From Salminus brasiliensis (lineage: Eukaryota > Chordata > Actinopteri > Characiformes > Bryconidae), in assembly GCF_030463535.1 (NCBI RefSeq), contig NC_132881.1, positions 4,494,026-4,558,025 of the forward strand: 64,000 nt of DNA, written 5' to 3'. Shown here in pieces: positions 1-11,700 of this stretch (within the stretch, counting starts at the first letter, position 1; each line of letters begins with the position of its first letter). The position numbers were made by a program, and so were the translations under genes. The notes under the pieces are model-generated. The model saw only the letters and a list, made by a program, of their open reading frames with translations, made no database searches and was not told the DNA's origin.

Positions 1-133
1 ATAATTAGGAATATTTAGCCAGTAGAGATTGTATTTACAAACGGCCGCTTTACATAAGAAGGAAATAGAAGTCCATATTTATTCATTTTAGTAATTAATT
101 AATTAAGTAATTTTACAGAAGTGGCTCAGCAGG

Positions 134-223
134 TGGGGCAGTAAGGGCTCAGCTGTTAAAGCACTGGGTTGTGGGTTTGACACCCGGGCGTAACAAGCTT
201 CCACAGTTGCACCATTGACTTTG

Positions 224-275
<52 letters not shown>

Positions 276-325
276 CACTGCACGTATAGGTTAAATAAAG
301 GCGGAGGCCGAATTTCATCGGTGTC
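134..325 (+). repeat. Degenerate tRNA-derived SINE with internal (TG)n
   Basis: A tRNA-like head is visible: a GGCTCAGCTG-type A box near 150 and a GGTTTGACACCC-type degraded B box near 174. The same body-tail order as the better copies at 47192-47492 and 62863-63140 follows, including a tail resembling GGTTAAATAAAGGCGGAGG. A pure TG run occupies about 226-274, where the better copies have shorter TG/CA runs. The B box is mutated, so this is an old, inactive insertion and not a tRNA gene. Confidence 0.6.
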
Positions 326-1740
326 CGACACTACTGGTGAACATGGGTGTCTTGTTTGTATTCTTCTATTGGTCCATTCATCATGAAATTTGAACTCAAT
401 GCAAAGAACTACAGCCAAAACTGAAGACACGAGGTTTTTGCGTGACAGTGACAATATATTAGCTGCAGCTTCATTCCACCTCCATTGACCACTGACCCCC
501 ACTTCATTAAGGTTCTGCAGTATAATGGAGCTCGGGAGGGACAATTACCACCGACGTGACCTCGGGATACAGCGAAGGAGCCGTCTCAGCAGAGTCGTGC
601 ACATTTTAGCGGCGTGTTTACTTTCTATAGCATCTGGTAGTGGTGGTGCTTTGTGGCCCACTACAAATATTTGGCCATTAGGTTTCGGAGGAGGTGTGCG
701 GGGCAGGAGGAGAACCCAGCGCCGGCTACATGCAAATGAGACCAGCTGAAAGTTTTTTTTATCCCTTTTTTTTCTCCTGCATGTAATTTAAGATGGCATT
801 TAAGCCTCTTACCCCCGATCTTATCTGCTAAATGAATTCATCAGGTAATATTTCCCATTATTCAAAGGCATTATTTTATGTCAGAGAAGGTAATGGAATG
901 ATTACAGGGCCATGCTCACAAATTAGCGGCGAAAAAAAAGGAAAAAAGAAAACCGCGACTCGTCGTTCCTGTGAAAACGATAGCGGCTCGGAATTAATCG
1001 TTTTTTTCCCCTCTTTCTTTTAAACTCCTTTTAAAGTCTCGGGACGGTCGGTTGCAAAATTCGCCACAATATATACTAACAAGTCTTGGAGGCCAATTCA
1101 ATTTGCGATCTGCTTTCATCTTTAATGATACATATCTCCCTCCTGCCCCTATTTTGATTTGGCAGCCATGAAGGAAGAGTGTGTGCGGGGGTCTGGAATT
1201 AATATTTCAGATTTTTCATATGAAGGGAAAGCCGGAATGGTGTGAAGAAAGAAAGCGGGGAAGAAAGAGCTGAAAGAATGGCCACCTCCTATCACCTGGT
1301 TTAAAATCAGGCATGTAAGTGGAGTCTCATCCGGGCAGCCCCTTTCCGGCGGCCATGCCGCCTTTCCTCGCTCCGATTAAATCTGCTCCCGTCTGATCGG
1401 AGCGTGGAAGGCAGATTCGAGGCCCGAGCGCAGAAATTTCACACTAATCTACGAGAGGGTTTCCGACGGGCGAGAGATGAACGCGGTCCGCATAAAGAAA
1501 CAGAAAACAGATAATTGGCGGGAGGCTCCCGCTCCACAGACAGAGAAGAAATGTTTCAATTTAAATGTATGATTTTATCAGAATGTGATCCAGCTGTGGT
1601 GGTCTGCGATTAGACCACTTACACGCCGACGATAGCGAAGCACAAGGCCCACACAGGATGTACTTCAATGCACTGTATACTGTACACGCACTGTATCTGG
1701 CCGGACAGCGCCCAGCGACACTGCACGCTTTCTGCTAACG
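326..1740. other. Gene-free stretch; CNE-like from about 640 to 1640
   Basis: No convincing reading frame is present. About 340-420 carries a short dispersed motif (TCTATTGGTCCATTCAT) that recurs near 28045. From about 640 to 1640 the DNA is repeat-poor and mixed AT/GC, with several homeodomain-like ATTA/TAAT cores and no long homopolymers apart from short A and T runs. This texture resembles vertebrate conserved non-coding elements. Conservation itself cannot be seen from one sequence. Confidence 0.3.
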
Positions 1741-2071
1741 AACACTGGCCACTTTATTAGAAACACCCACCTTTCTGCTAACAAACACTGGCCACTTTAT
1801 TAGAAACACCCACCTCTCTGCTAACAAACACTGGCCACTTTATTAGAAACACCCACCTCTCTGCTAACAAACACTGGCCACTTTATTAGAAACACCCACC
1901 TTTCTGCTAACAAACACTGGCCACTTTATTAGAAACACCCACCTTTCTGCTAACAAACACTGGCCACTTTATTAGAAACATCTACCGTCTACTTTCATAC
2001 ACTGGCCACTTTATTAGAAACACCTACCGTCTACTTTCATACACTGGCCACTTTATTAGAAACCCCAACCT
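1741..2071 (+). repeat. Left arm of mirror-image array: 43/42-bp Tc1-TIR repeats
   Basis: Eight copies of GGCCACTTTATTAGAAACAC plus a linker recur at about 1744, 1787, 1830, 1873, 1916, 1959, 2001 and 2043. The first six have a 43-bp period. The inner units are 42 bp with a different linker (TCTACTTTCATAC). The core closely resembles the terminal inverted repeat of a common fish Tc1/mariner family that ends in CACTTTATTAG. The array faces an opposite-orientation array immediately to its right. Confidence 0.85.
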
Positions 2072-2634
2072 TCTACTTTCACATGTTTCTAATAAAGTGA
2101 CCAGCGAGTGAATATACATGGTAAGTGTTTCTAATAAAGTGGCCAGTCAATGGGAGAACAGGGTAGGTATTTCTAATAAAGTGGCCAGTGAGTGAACATA
2201 CAAGGTAGGTGTTTCTAATAAAGTGGCCAGCGAGTGAACATACAAGGTAGGTGTTTCTAATAAAGTGGCCAGCGAGTGAACATACAAGGTAGGTGTTTCT
2301 AATAAAGTGGCCAGCGAGTGAACATACAAGGTAGGTGTTTCTAATAAAGTGGCCAGCGAGTGAACATACAAGGTAGGTGTTTCTAATAAAGTGGCCAGCG
2401 AGTGAACATACAAGGTAGGTGTTTCTAATAAAGTGGCCAGCGAGTGGAAGTACAAGGTAGGTGTTTCTAATAAAGTGGCCAGCGAGTGAACATACAAGGT
2501 GGGTGTTTCTAATAAAGTGGCCAGCGAGTGGACATACAAGGTAGGTGTTTCTAATAAAGTGGCCAGCGAGTGGACATACAAGGTAGGTGTTTCTAATAAA
2601 GTGGCCAGTGAGTGAACATACAAGGTAGGTGTGC
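2072..2634 (-). repeat. Right arm of mirror-image array: 42-bp Tc1-TIR repeats
   Basis: About thirteen copies of a 42-bp unit containing GGTGTTTCTAATAAAGTGGC, with a CAGCGAGTGAACATACAAGG linker, run to the end of the array. The core is the reverse complement of the left-arm core, and the inner left units pair with it over most of their 42 bp. Because 42 is divisible by 3, the minus strand stays open for 163 codons as a 14-residue repeat. That is a by-product of the array and not a gene. Confidence 0.88.
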
Positions 2635-3040
2635 TCACTAATAAAGGCTCAGTGTTGAGGTTTCCTACAGATTTCCTCCTGTGGGTGGAAGCAGGATGTT
2701 CTACACATGTGGTCCTGTCAGGCCTGGGAGAAGAATCAGGTCAGTGAAGGCCTGGGTGGATGTTTGTATGTGTGTTGTGATGCTCGTTCTCTAAAAGGTA
2801 AGTGTGATGAGCGCTGCGGGTGCGTAATGACGGCCTGAGAAACAAAGCAGCGTTTAGAGGGAGTGTGCTGCAGATTTGTGCGGGTGCGGGCTGCTGAGCG
2901 TCTGGCATGAGCTGTTGTTGAGATTTGCCCATGGGCACTGTGGATTTGACACTAGAGTGCTGATGAATCTCATCTGTTTAATGTGTTTATGCTTGCTAAG
3001 CCTACAAAGCTTATTGCTGTTCAATGGAGTGTCTCAAATT

Positions 3041-3085
<45 letters not shown>

Positions 3086-3429
3086 CTTGCTCACACTCCC
3101 TTTTCCCCTCTCTCCTAATTCTTGGCCTTGTTTGCGTTTTACTTGAACAGAGATTTGTCCCATTTTGGAAAAACATGGCTAGATTTCCTCTTTACATGAA
3201 AGTACAGCTGCTGTAAATCAGCGGGCAGATTTGAATAAATGTACTCTATTACATTAAACGTCTAAACATCAGGCTTTTACTCTTATCCTGTTGTTAGATA
3301 CGTTTCTCACTAACCAGTATGAATTAGTTAGAGTTAATTAACTCGTAATTGCAATTTTTTAAATTTGTGAAAATCAGTGGTTACATATGAATGAATTGTC
3401 TCTTAAACATCATTAACTTCCATCATTTT
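2635..3429. other. Unassigned spacer with (CT)n microsatellite at about 3043-3082
   Basis: No gene is visible. The only clear feature is a CT run of about 40 bp starting near 3043. Open frames across it are low-complexity artefacts. Confidence 0.6.
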
Positions 3430-5170
3430 AAGCTTCGTATTCTGTTATTCAACATGTTACTCCAGTATGAATTATTCAGTAATTGCGATTTTCAACATTT
3501 GTGTTAGATTTGAATGAATTGTCTCTTAAACATCATTAACATCCAAAGTTTCAGGCTTCCTATTATGTTAAAATATGTATTTCTCCAGCATGACCAGTAT
3601 GAATTATTCGGTAATTATAATTTTCAGTTATATCATCTGGAATTTTGACACCCTAAAATTTAACTACTCCATAAGCAGTATGAATTATTCAGTAATTATA
3701 ATTTTCAGTTATATCATCTGGAATTTTGACACCCTAAAATGTAACTACTCCATAATCAGTATGAATTATTCAGTAATTACTATGGAACTAATATGTAATT
3801 TATGTTGCTATGAGAGTGCAATATTGAGTCTGGTAATTACTGAGTAGTAAAAAATATCTCATATAGAATAGAAGTTTATTGTAATTAAATCCAGTATGTA
3901 TTCAATGTTAGATACTGACTCATTTTTCCAGCTAGTTGTTCAATTGCTAACACCCTCCCAGTTGTATTCAGTGTTTGGAAACCCACTCATTATCAACAGA
4001 GCATTATTCAAGGGAACGTTACTGAGATGCTAGTGGTTTTGTTGCATTTCCAGTATGTATTAATGGTAAACACCTCTCCCATTACTAACACTGTATTATT
4101 AGTTTTTCAATTGCTAACCCTCTTACTTTCATCCAGGATGTATTGGAATTTAACATCTTAGCTATTATGAACACTGCATTATTCCCGGAGGATGCTTTCC
4201 AGTATGTATTGAGGGTTACTAGCTCTCCCATGACTAATAATGGATTATTAGTTTTCCACTTGCTAATCGTCTTTGAACCTTCTTGATGATGAGGAATTTA
4301 GCTAGTCAACCATTATCAATGCTGCATTAGCCCGGGGATGTTAGTGGTTTTGTTGCTTACACATTTCCAGTATGTATTGACTGTTGCTAGCTCTTCTATG
4401 ACTAACACTGCATTATTATTTTCCACTTGCTGAACCTCTTACCTTATTCAGGATGTATTAGATTGCAGCTACTCAACCTTTACCAATGCTGTATTATCCT
4501 AGGAGATGCTAGTAGTTCGGTTGCTAACACATTCCAGTATGTATTGAGAGTTACTGAATTGTATCTCTGAATTGTTAGTTTGCCTATTCCTTGCTAACCT
4601 TCATCCAGGATGTATTTGAATTTAGCACCACAACATTGTATTACTTCAATATTGTATTATCCCAAGCATGCTAATGGTTCTATTACTAACACACTTCCGG
4701 TATGTGTTGAGCCTTACTAGCTTTAGCATTACCTATAATGTATTATTCCTGTATTATAACGTGTTCCATTTCCTAACCTTCATCCAGTATGTACTGAAAA
4801 TATTGTATTATCCTAAGCATGCTAATGGTTCTACTACTAACACACTTCCGGTATGTGTTGAGCCTTCTTCTAGCTTTAGCATTACCTATAATGTATTATT
4901 CCTTGACAACATGTGTTCCTTTTCCTAACCGTCACCCAGTATGTATTGAAAATATTGTATTATCCCAAGCATGCTAATGGTTCTACTACTAACACACTTC
5001 CGGTATGTGTTGAGCCTCACTAGCTTTAGCATTACCTATAATGTATTATTCATGTGACAACATGTGTTCCATTTCCTAACCCTCATCCAGTATGTATTGA
5101 AAATATATATATTTTTCCAGAGGTGTTAATGGTTCCTCTGCGGGCACATTTCCGGTATGTATTCTAAGTC
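3430..5170. repeat. Decayed long-period tandem repeat field
   Basis: The motif CCAGTATGTATTGA and relatives (CCAGTATGAATTA, CCGGTATGTGTTGAGCC) recur every 70-150 bp. Two better-preserved subsets are visible. One is a pair of about 90-bp units at 3598-3770. The other is three units of about 151-153 bp beginning near 4664, 4815 and 4968 that share AAGCATGCTAATGGTTC. The CCAGTATGTA core also heads the 75-bp units at 5870-8400, so this looks like the older part of one repeat field. Confidence 0.65.
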
Positions 5171-5869
5171 GGAATATGATGTATATTGGATAAACAAACA
5201 TACTAATGGGAATAAATGCCTAATGGCATGGTGGAATATACAGAGTAGACTTATTTTTGCCCATAAAATCATCCTCAGTGTCTTTTTATCATTGAATGTC
5301 AGTGCTAGTTTGCCCGTACCCTCAACTTCTAACGCCTCCCCTGCTTATCCTAATAACGGTGCTAGTTGACTTCAAACAGCATGTATGAATTAAAACGTCA
5401 TGCTGGCAAACCATTAAAGTATAATGGCTCAAAAACGGCTTCACATTACTGCCACGATAAGTAGTCCTGGCTGACAGGTGAGTCCGCCAAATAAATAGTT
5501 GAAAGTGGCGTGATGGAATTATCCAGTGAGAACATGTGCCATTAAAATGTATGACCCCCCATGAGATGCCTCCTCTCGCACAATTACAAATTAGCCACAC
5601 TGTCACGTTCAGTGCCGCGCTCCACCAGCAGATCCACAACTCAGCGCCCTCGTGCTGGAGGAATACGTAAGCTGGAGAATGAGAAGGTGTATAATGGGAG
5701 AGCGGCTGCATGGAGCCTTTGCTGGAGCTGTACTGGGTTAATGGTGAGGCCTTTTCCAGCAGGACATGCCCACATATAAGCAGTTAAGTGAGGTGTCTCC
5801 TCAAAGGCCTTAACATATTCAAAGATATATAATATCTACTTCAGGGGCTAGGGTTAGAAGGCCATTAGT
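5171..5869. other. Unassigned spacer between repeat fields
   Basis: No gene or clear repeat is seen. A 129-codon minus-strand frame at 5322-5711 has no recognisable domain, and its composition is that of non-coding DNA. Confidence 0.5.
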
Positions 5870-8400
5870 CGGTATGTATTCTTTCAGTATAACTTTCAGT
5901 ATGTATGCAACGTTTTCAACACACATGAAAAACATTCCATTATTCCAGGGTATGCTAACACACATCCAGTATGTACTGAATATCAGAAGCGCAACAGTTA
6001 GCAACATTGTAGAAACTTGTGTCCCATTTTCATACCCTCATCCAGTATGTACTGACATATAGCAGCACACCCACAACACTGTATTATGCCTGTGATGCAA
6101 ACAAACATCCAGTATGTACTAAAAGTTAGAAACTCAACAGTTGGAGATGCTGGTGATTCAGTTGCTCAAACACTTTCAGTATGTATTTCAGTGTTTTTAG
6201 TATGTTTCTGTTTATTTTATCACACATTAAAAACATTGAATTTTTCCGAGGAATGTTAACACACATCCAGTATGTACTGAATTAATGTCAGAAACCAACA
6301 GTTAGCAACATTATAGAAACTTTAATTTTCGAACCCTCATCCAGTATGTACTGACAAAGTCAGAAACCCAACAGTTAGTAACATTATAGAAACTTCCACT
6401 TTCGAACCCTCATTCAGTATGTACTGAATTAATGTCAGAAACCCAACAGTTAGCAACATTATAGAAACTTCCACTTTCGAACCCTCATTCAGTATGTACT
6501 GAATTAATGTCAGAAACCCAACAGTTAGCAACATTATAGAAACTTCCACTTTCGAACCCTCATTCAGTATGTACTGAATTAATGTCAGAAACCCAACAGT
6601 TAGCAACATTATAGAAACTTTAATTTTCGAACCCTCATCCAGTATGTACTGACAAAGTCAGAAACCCAACATTTAGCAACATTATAGAAACTTCCAATTT
6701 TCGAACCCTCATCCAGTATCTACTGAATTAATGTCAGAAACCCAACAGTTAGCAACATTATAGAAACTTTAATTTTCAAACCCTCATCCAGTATGTACTG
6801 ACAAAGTCAGAAACCCAACAGTTAGCAACATTATAGAAACTTCCATTTTCGAATCCTCATCCAGTATGTACTGAATTAATGTCAGAAACCCAACATTTAG
6901 CAACATTATAGAAACTTCCATTTTCGAACCCTCATCCAGTATGTACTGAATTAATGTCAGAAACCAACAGTTAGCAACATTATAGAAACTTTAATTTTCG
7001 AACCCTCATCCAGTATGTACTGAATTAATGTCAGAAACCCAACAGTTAGCAACATTATAGAAACTTCCACTTTCTAACCCTCATCCAGTATGTACTGAAT
7101 TAATGTCAGAAACCCAACATTTAGCAACATTATAGAAACTTTAATTTTCGAACCCTCATCCAGTATGTACTGAATTAATGTCAGAAACCCAACAGTTAGC
7201 AACATTATAGAAACTTTAATTTTCGAACCCTCATCCAGTATGTACTGAATTAATGTCAGAAACCCAACAGTTAGCAACATTATAGAAACTTTAATTTTCG
7301 AACCCTCATCCAGTATGTACTGACAAAGTCAGAAACCCAACATTTAGCAACATTATAGAAACTTCCAATTTTCGAACCCTCATCCAGTATCTACTGAATT
7401 AATGTCAGAAACCCAACAGTTAGCAACATTATAGAAACTTTAATTTTCAAACCCTCATCCAGTATGTACTGACAAAGTCAGAAACCCAACAGTTAGCAAC
7501 ATTATAGAAACTTCCATTTTCGAATCCTCATCCAGTATGTACTGAATTAATGTCAGAAACCCAACATTTAGCAACATTATAGAAACTTCCATTTTCGAAC
7601 CCTCATCCAGTATGTACTGAATTAATGTCAGAAACCAACAGTTAGCAACATTATAGAAACTTTAATTTTCGAACCCTCATCCAGTATGTACTGAATTAAT
7701 GTCAGAAACCCAACAGTTAGCAACATTATAGAAACTTCCACTTTCTAACCCTCATCCAGTATGTACTGAATTAATGTCAGAAACCCAACATTTAGCAACA
7801 TTATAGAAACTTTAATTTTCGAACCCTCATCCAGTATGTACTGAATTAATGTCAGAAACCCAACAGTTAGCAACATTATAGAAACTTTAATTTTCGAACC
7901 CTCATCCAGTATGTACTGAATTAATGTCAGAAACCCAACAGTTAGCAACATTATAGAAACTTCCACTTTCTAACCCTCATCCAGTATGTACTGAATTAAT
8001 GTCAGAAACCCAACAGTTAGCAACATTATAGAAACTTTAATTTTCGAACCCTCATCCAGTATGTACTGAATTAATGTCAGAAACCCAACAGTTAGCAACA
8101 TTATAGAAACTTTAATTTTCGAACCCTCATCCAGTATGTACTGAATTAATGTCAGAAACCCAACAGTTAGCAACATTATAGAAACTTCCATTTTCGAACC
8201 CTCATCCAGTATGTACTGACAAAGTTAGAAACCCAACAGTTAGCAACATTATAGAAACTTCCATTTTCGAACCCTCATCCAGTATGTACTGACAAAGTTA
8301 GAAACCCAACAGTTAGCAACATTATAGAAACTTTAATTTTCGAACCCTCATCCAGTATGTACTGACAAAGTTAGAAACCCAACAGTTAGCAACACTGTGT
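5870..8400. repeat. 75-bp satellite array with higher-order repeat
   Basis: Units of the form CCAGTATGTACTGAATTAAT, then GTCAGAAACCCAACAGTTAG and a tail ending CGAACCCTCAT, repeat with a period near 75 bp. Some units carry the shorter CTGACAAAG variant. Divergent copies occupy about 5870-6340 and tight copies about 6340-8390. The minus strand reads as a 25-residue repeat because 75 is divisible by 3. The array ends abruptly at about 8395, where GTGTCGCTCTCGGGACGC interrupts the unit. Confidence 0.9.
6611..7952. repeat. 671-bp higher-order tandem duplication inside the 75-bp array
   Basis: A block of about nine units starting near 6611 is repeated at an offset of 671 bp. The rare variants CCAGTATCTACTG (6713 and 7384), TTCAAACCC, GAATCCTCAT and CAACATTTAG recur in the same order. 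No difference was seen in the stretches compared by eye. This implies a recent unequal exchange. Exact block edges are approximate. Confidence 0.82.
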
Positions 8401-8640
8401 CGCTCTCGGGACGCTAGCGGTCCAATTTCGAACACAATTCCAGTATGAATTCAAAGTTAGCAACACACCCATTATTCCAGAGGCTGTTAGTGATTCATTT
8501 GCTAACACTTATCCGTTGTGTACTCAAAAGTTAGCAACACGACCATTAAGAAAACAATGCAATTATACCAGGGGGTGCTAGTGGTTCCGTTGCTAAGGAT
8601 GTTAGCAGCACACCCATTAACAGCCTTGCTGGTGTGAGGC
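8401..8640. other. Edge of repeat field
   Basis: Degenerate copies of the CCAGTATGAATT-type motif continue to about 8600, with TGCTAACAC/GCTAGTGGTTC phrases like those in the 3430-5170 field. No gene is seen. Confidence 0.45.
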
Positions 8641-10260
8641 TGCGGCCCAAGGTTAATCCAAAGCCATTTAAGCCTTTGTTTCCCTTAGCTTAAAGAGCGT
8701 CAGAGAGAGAACAAATCTGCCTAAAATCATCATTAAAGACGGCGGGCGCGGACGACGGGCTACAATGTGACATTCTGTCAGAGTAAATATGGTTTAATAA
8801 ATGAATTAGCTCCATAAATAATGGCTGTAATGACATTTTAGGGGACAATAAGTCTGAGCGTTGTCAGGAAATAGTTGATGTATGAGTTTCATGCCTCAGC
8901 AGTTCCTCAAAATGAATAGGCTCTGGAAGATAGCTGGGGCATTGCGACTAGCCTATTTCCCCCAGAATTATCTACTTGTTGTCAATTTGCACAGTGGAAT
9001 TACACATGCAAATTGCGCTGCCTGCACAAACACCACTTGGAGATGATAAAAACAAATTAACAAAGGCTATAGAAGGAGGATTTATTTCACTCGCTCACCC
9101 AGGTCAAGCAATACATGTATTTGACGATTGTGTGTACCCAATTTTGGTGTAATTATATCTGCAAATTATTCTTTGTAATCTTATTATTCTTTCCCCCAAC
9201 CTTCTCCTTACACTCATAATTAGCTTCTTTCGCGCCCCCCTCAAAAACAATTCAGCCGGCTGCCCCCGCACCCAACACCCCCCTCTCCCACCACGTCGGA
9301 CTGGTGATGAACAATCTGATCCAGGCGTTGTCCCGCCTGGATCAGATTGGAGCTCCTACGTGCAAAGGGGCAAGGGTCAAGGGTTCTTAAACAAATAGGA
9401 ACAACAAGAGGCCGGGCGTACGACCTGGCGAGCGCAGGGTCGGTCAGATAGGCCGACCCGTGCGCAGTCGGCGCGGCAAGGCGATTCATCATTTTCCGAG
9501 CTAAATGAGGAGTCCGCGGACCTCCGAGTTGGCTATTAGATATCTCATTTACTTTGTACACACTCAGCTAATCTGCTCTAATGAATTCCGCCACCCCGAG
9601 CCAGATCCAGATGACTTAAAATTATTACCATTTCCTCAGATGTGCTTTTTCTCATTTGAGGCTCAGCTCGGCTGGCTGGCGAAACCCAGCCTGTCACACT
9701 AAGATACTAATAATTAGGGGTTTAAGATGATTAGTTTATCTCGCCGCACTTACTGCCTCTTATCCGCCACAGCCAAAACTTAATAAGGGGGCTCCAAGTT
9801 TTAAACAGCCAACTCGAAATTACCAAGAAATGACAGAAATAATGAACTGGAGCCCGAGCCAAAGGAAAAAGTGCCACCGCGAGACAACAATAATTCAACT
9901 GTGAAATAGGAACACAATGTCTGGTAATCAATAAGAAAAATAATTTAGAAGTGGCCGTAAAAAGGGGCGCGGGGCTTGATGTAGCATGACCAATGACACT
10001 GGGTCACCAAATTACCTTAAAAAGTTCATGCTGCCATTCAGTTGTCACATATGTAATTAAATTGGTATTAGGCATAAGGGGAAGCAGCGGGCTATCGGTT
10101 TGCAGTGCAGGGGACGTGGCGCAACAATCCCGCTGACATTTTTTAATATATCCGGGTGACTTAAGCGCATCAAATGCAGTTTAGGTCGGGCCATTGTAGA
10201 TGAAATTGATCTTTAGACGGGTGAAATTTACATAAGCTCACACAAGGTCAGGCAAAGTTG
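8641..10260. promoter_or_regulatory. Candidate conserved non-coding cluster
   Basis: About 1.6 kb is free of recognisable mobile elements, with even base composition and many homeodomain-like cores (AATTAG, TAATTA, ATTTA). The stretches 8650-8900, 9500-9760 and 9960-10250 look most CNE-like. A strong 16-bp hairpin sits at 9312-9349. Function is inferred from texture only; enhancer activity for a neighbouring developmental gene is one possibility. Confidence 0.35.
9312..9349. other. Perfect 16-bp stem, 6-nt loop hairpin
   Basis: CAATCTGATCCAGGCG at 9312-9327 and its exact reverse complement at 9334-9349 flank a TTGTCC loop. The stem is too short for a typical pre-miRNA, and the loop is not followed by a T run. 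It could be a protein-binding palindrome or a small structured RNA element. Confidence 0.7.
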
Positions 10261-10979
10261 GAGGACTCCTCTGGGCCTAGGCCGGGACTTCTGGGACTTT
10301 CAGTTCTGGTCATTCAATTTGGACTCGACAAAAGGTCTGAAAAGAACCGACAGATTTAACTTTTACTGTAAAAGTGCAAACGGTATTAGTGCTCCAGTAC
10401 TGAACTATGCGTAGTGTGCATCTGCAAAATGAGGGACTACCATATATACAACATGAACATAAGCCTAACAGCAGGTAACCGTGTGAATGGTCGTACAGAT
10501 GCTACCAATATATGCAGATATCTGCTATGTGCATTTAGATAGAGAGATATATATATATATTGTACATACAAGCTAATATAGTCCCTATGCTATTGCACAT
10601 TCTCACAACCCCTAGTGTTTATATACTGTACATAGGCCACTGTTTCCAATAATAGCCAATTCTACATTGGGCTGCTAGAATTAGGCACCCACAAACACAG
10701 AGAATAACAGACAAATAATAACTAATAATAATAGATGAAAAAGGCTAAGATGTAAAAACAGCCTATATAAAGTGCACCCCTGGTCAAACATCCTGTTACT
10801 GTGAATAGGTCAGTGAGTGGAAGATGAACTAATCTGCAAAGGTCATGACGTTAAGGAGATTAAATGTTCACTTCAACATTTTAGCATTCAGCAAATTCAC
10901 GTATTATTATCATTATAATTATACTGTACATTATAACAATACAATTATACAGCATCAAATTCAAGACAACTGCTCATAA
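10261..10979. other. AT-rich spacer without a gene
   Basis: AT-rich DNA with a short (TA)n near 10544-10560 and an AATAATAAT patch near 10716. Nothing coding is seen. Confidence 0.5.
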
Positions 10980-11700
10980 GATTGCTAGAGTGGTAAATCA
11001 AGACCCCTGCTTGACTGCAAAAGTGCAGAAGACCTTGGATTTAGCAGACTGTGGAGTGGTGGTGCACTGTTCTACTGTGCAGCGACTCCTGCACTAATAC
11101 GACCTTCATCGGAAAAAAAATTCTTCACCACGAAATTCAGAATTAGTGGTTTTCATAAGAATGTTTAAACAAGCCTAGGGCTCGTAAAATTGTGGGGTGT
11201 AAATATCACAAGTCAAGACAGTTTTGGGTTTTCAGGGTTTTGGTTTTGGCCTGTTTTACAGCTCTGCTTTCGTACCACTGTATTTCCCTCTGAAAAAAGG
11301 GTGTTTGAGGTTCTCGGATTATCACTTCCATATACCATGATCTCTCATTATTAAAAAATTCCATTGCAGGGCACCGATGAAGTTAAAGTAGAGCTCAGTT
11401 ACGGCAATGAGCAGAGGTAGGTTTGGAGAAAACGGTGCTGAATTTCATGAAAAGAACACCTCTCCAACTGTGAAGCACAGGGGTGGATTGATTGTGCTTT
11501 GGGCTTGTGTTGCAGCCAGTGGCACAGGTGGAAGCAAACACCAAACATTTGTATAAAAAAATAACAAAAATGAAAAATATAAGGCTTCTACAGCAGGATA
11601 AAGATCCTTATGCCCTTATGCCCATGGCCTTACACTCCCCCGACCTAAACATCATTGAAAAACTGTGAATAGACGCAGTGCAGAAGTACAAGCTGTGATA
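10980..11700 (+). pseudogene. Dead Tc1/mariner-type transposase
   Basis: Three pieces of a Tc1-like transposase can be read in shifted frames on the + strand. A DNA-binding-domain part near 11035-11110 reads roughly QKTLDLADCGVVVHCSTVQR. The catalytic core near 11449-11525 reads SPTVKHRGGLIVLWACVAAS, matching the family's PTVKHGGGSVMVWGC motif. The third, SPDLNIIENL with a stop after it near 11635-11670, matches the family's SPDLNPIENLW. Stops, frameshifts and lost sequence between the pieces show it is inactive. No clear terminal repeats were found. Confidence 0.78.

Noticed and set aside
1741..2634. CRISPR-like spacing of repeats
   Set aside because: The units are contiguous, the linkers repeat instead of varying, and the host is a vertebrate.
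2147..2638. 163-codon minus-strand frame of perfect 14-residue repeats
   Set aside because: It is the translation of the 42-bp TIR array, whose period is a multiple of three. There is no promoter, splice site or family match.
6337..8191. Several minus-strand frames with a 25-residue hydrophobic repeat
   Set aside because: They are translations of the 75-bp satellite and stop wherever a unit length varies.
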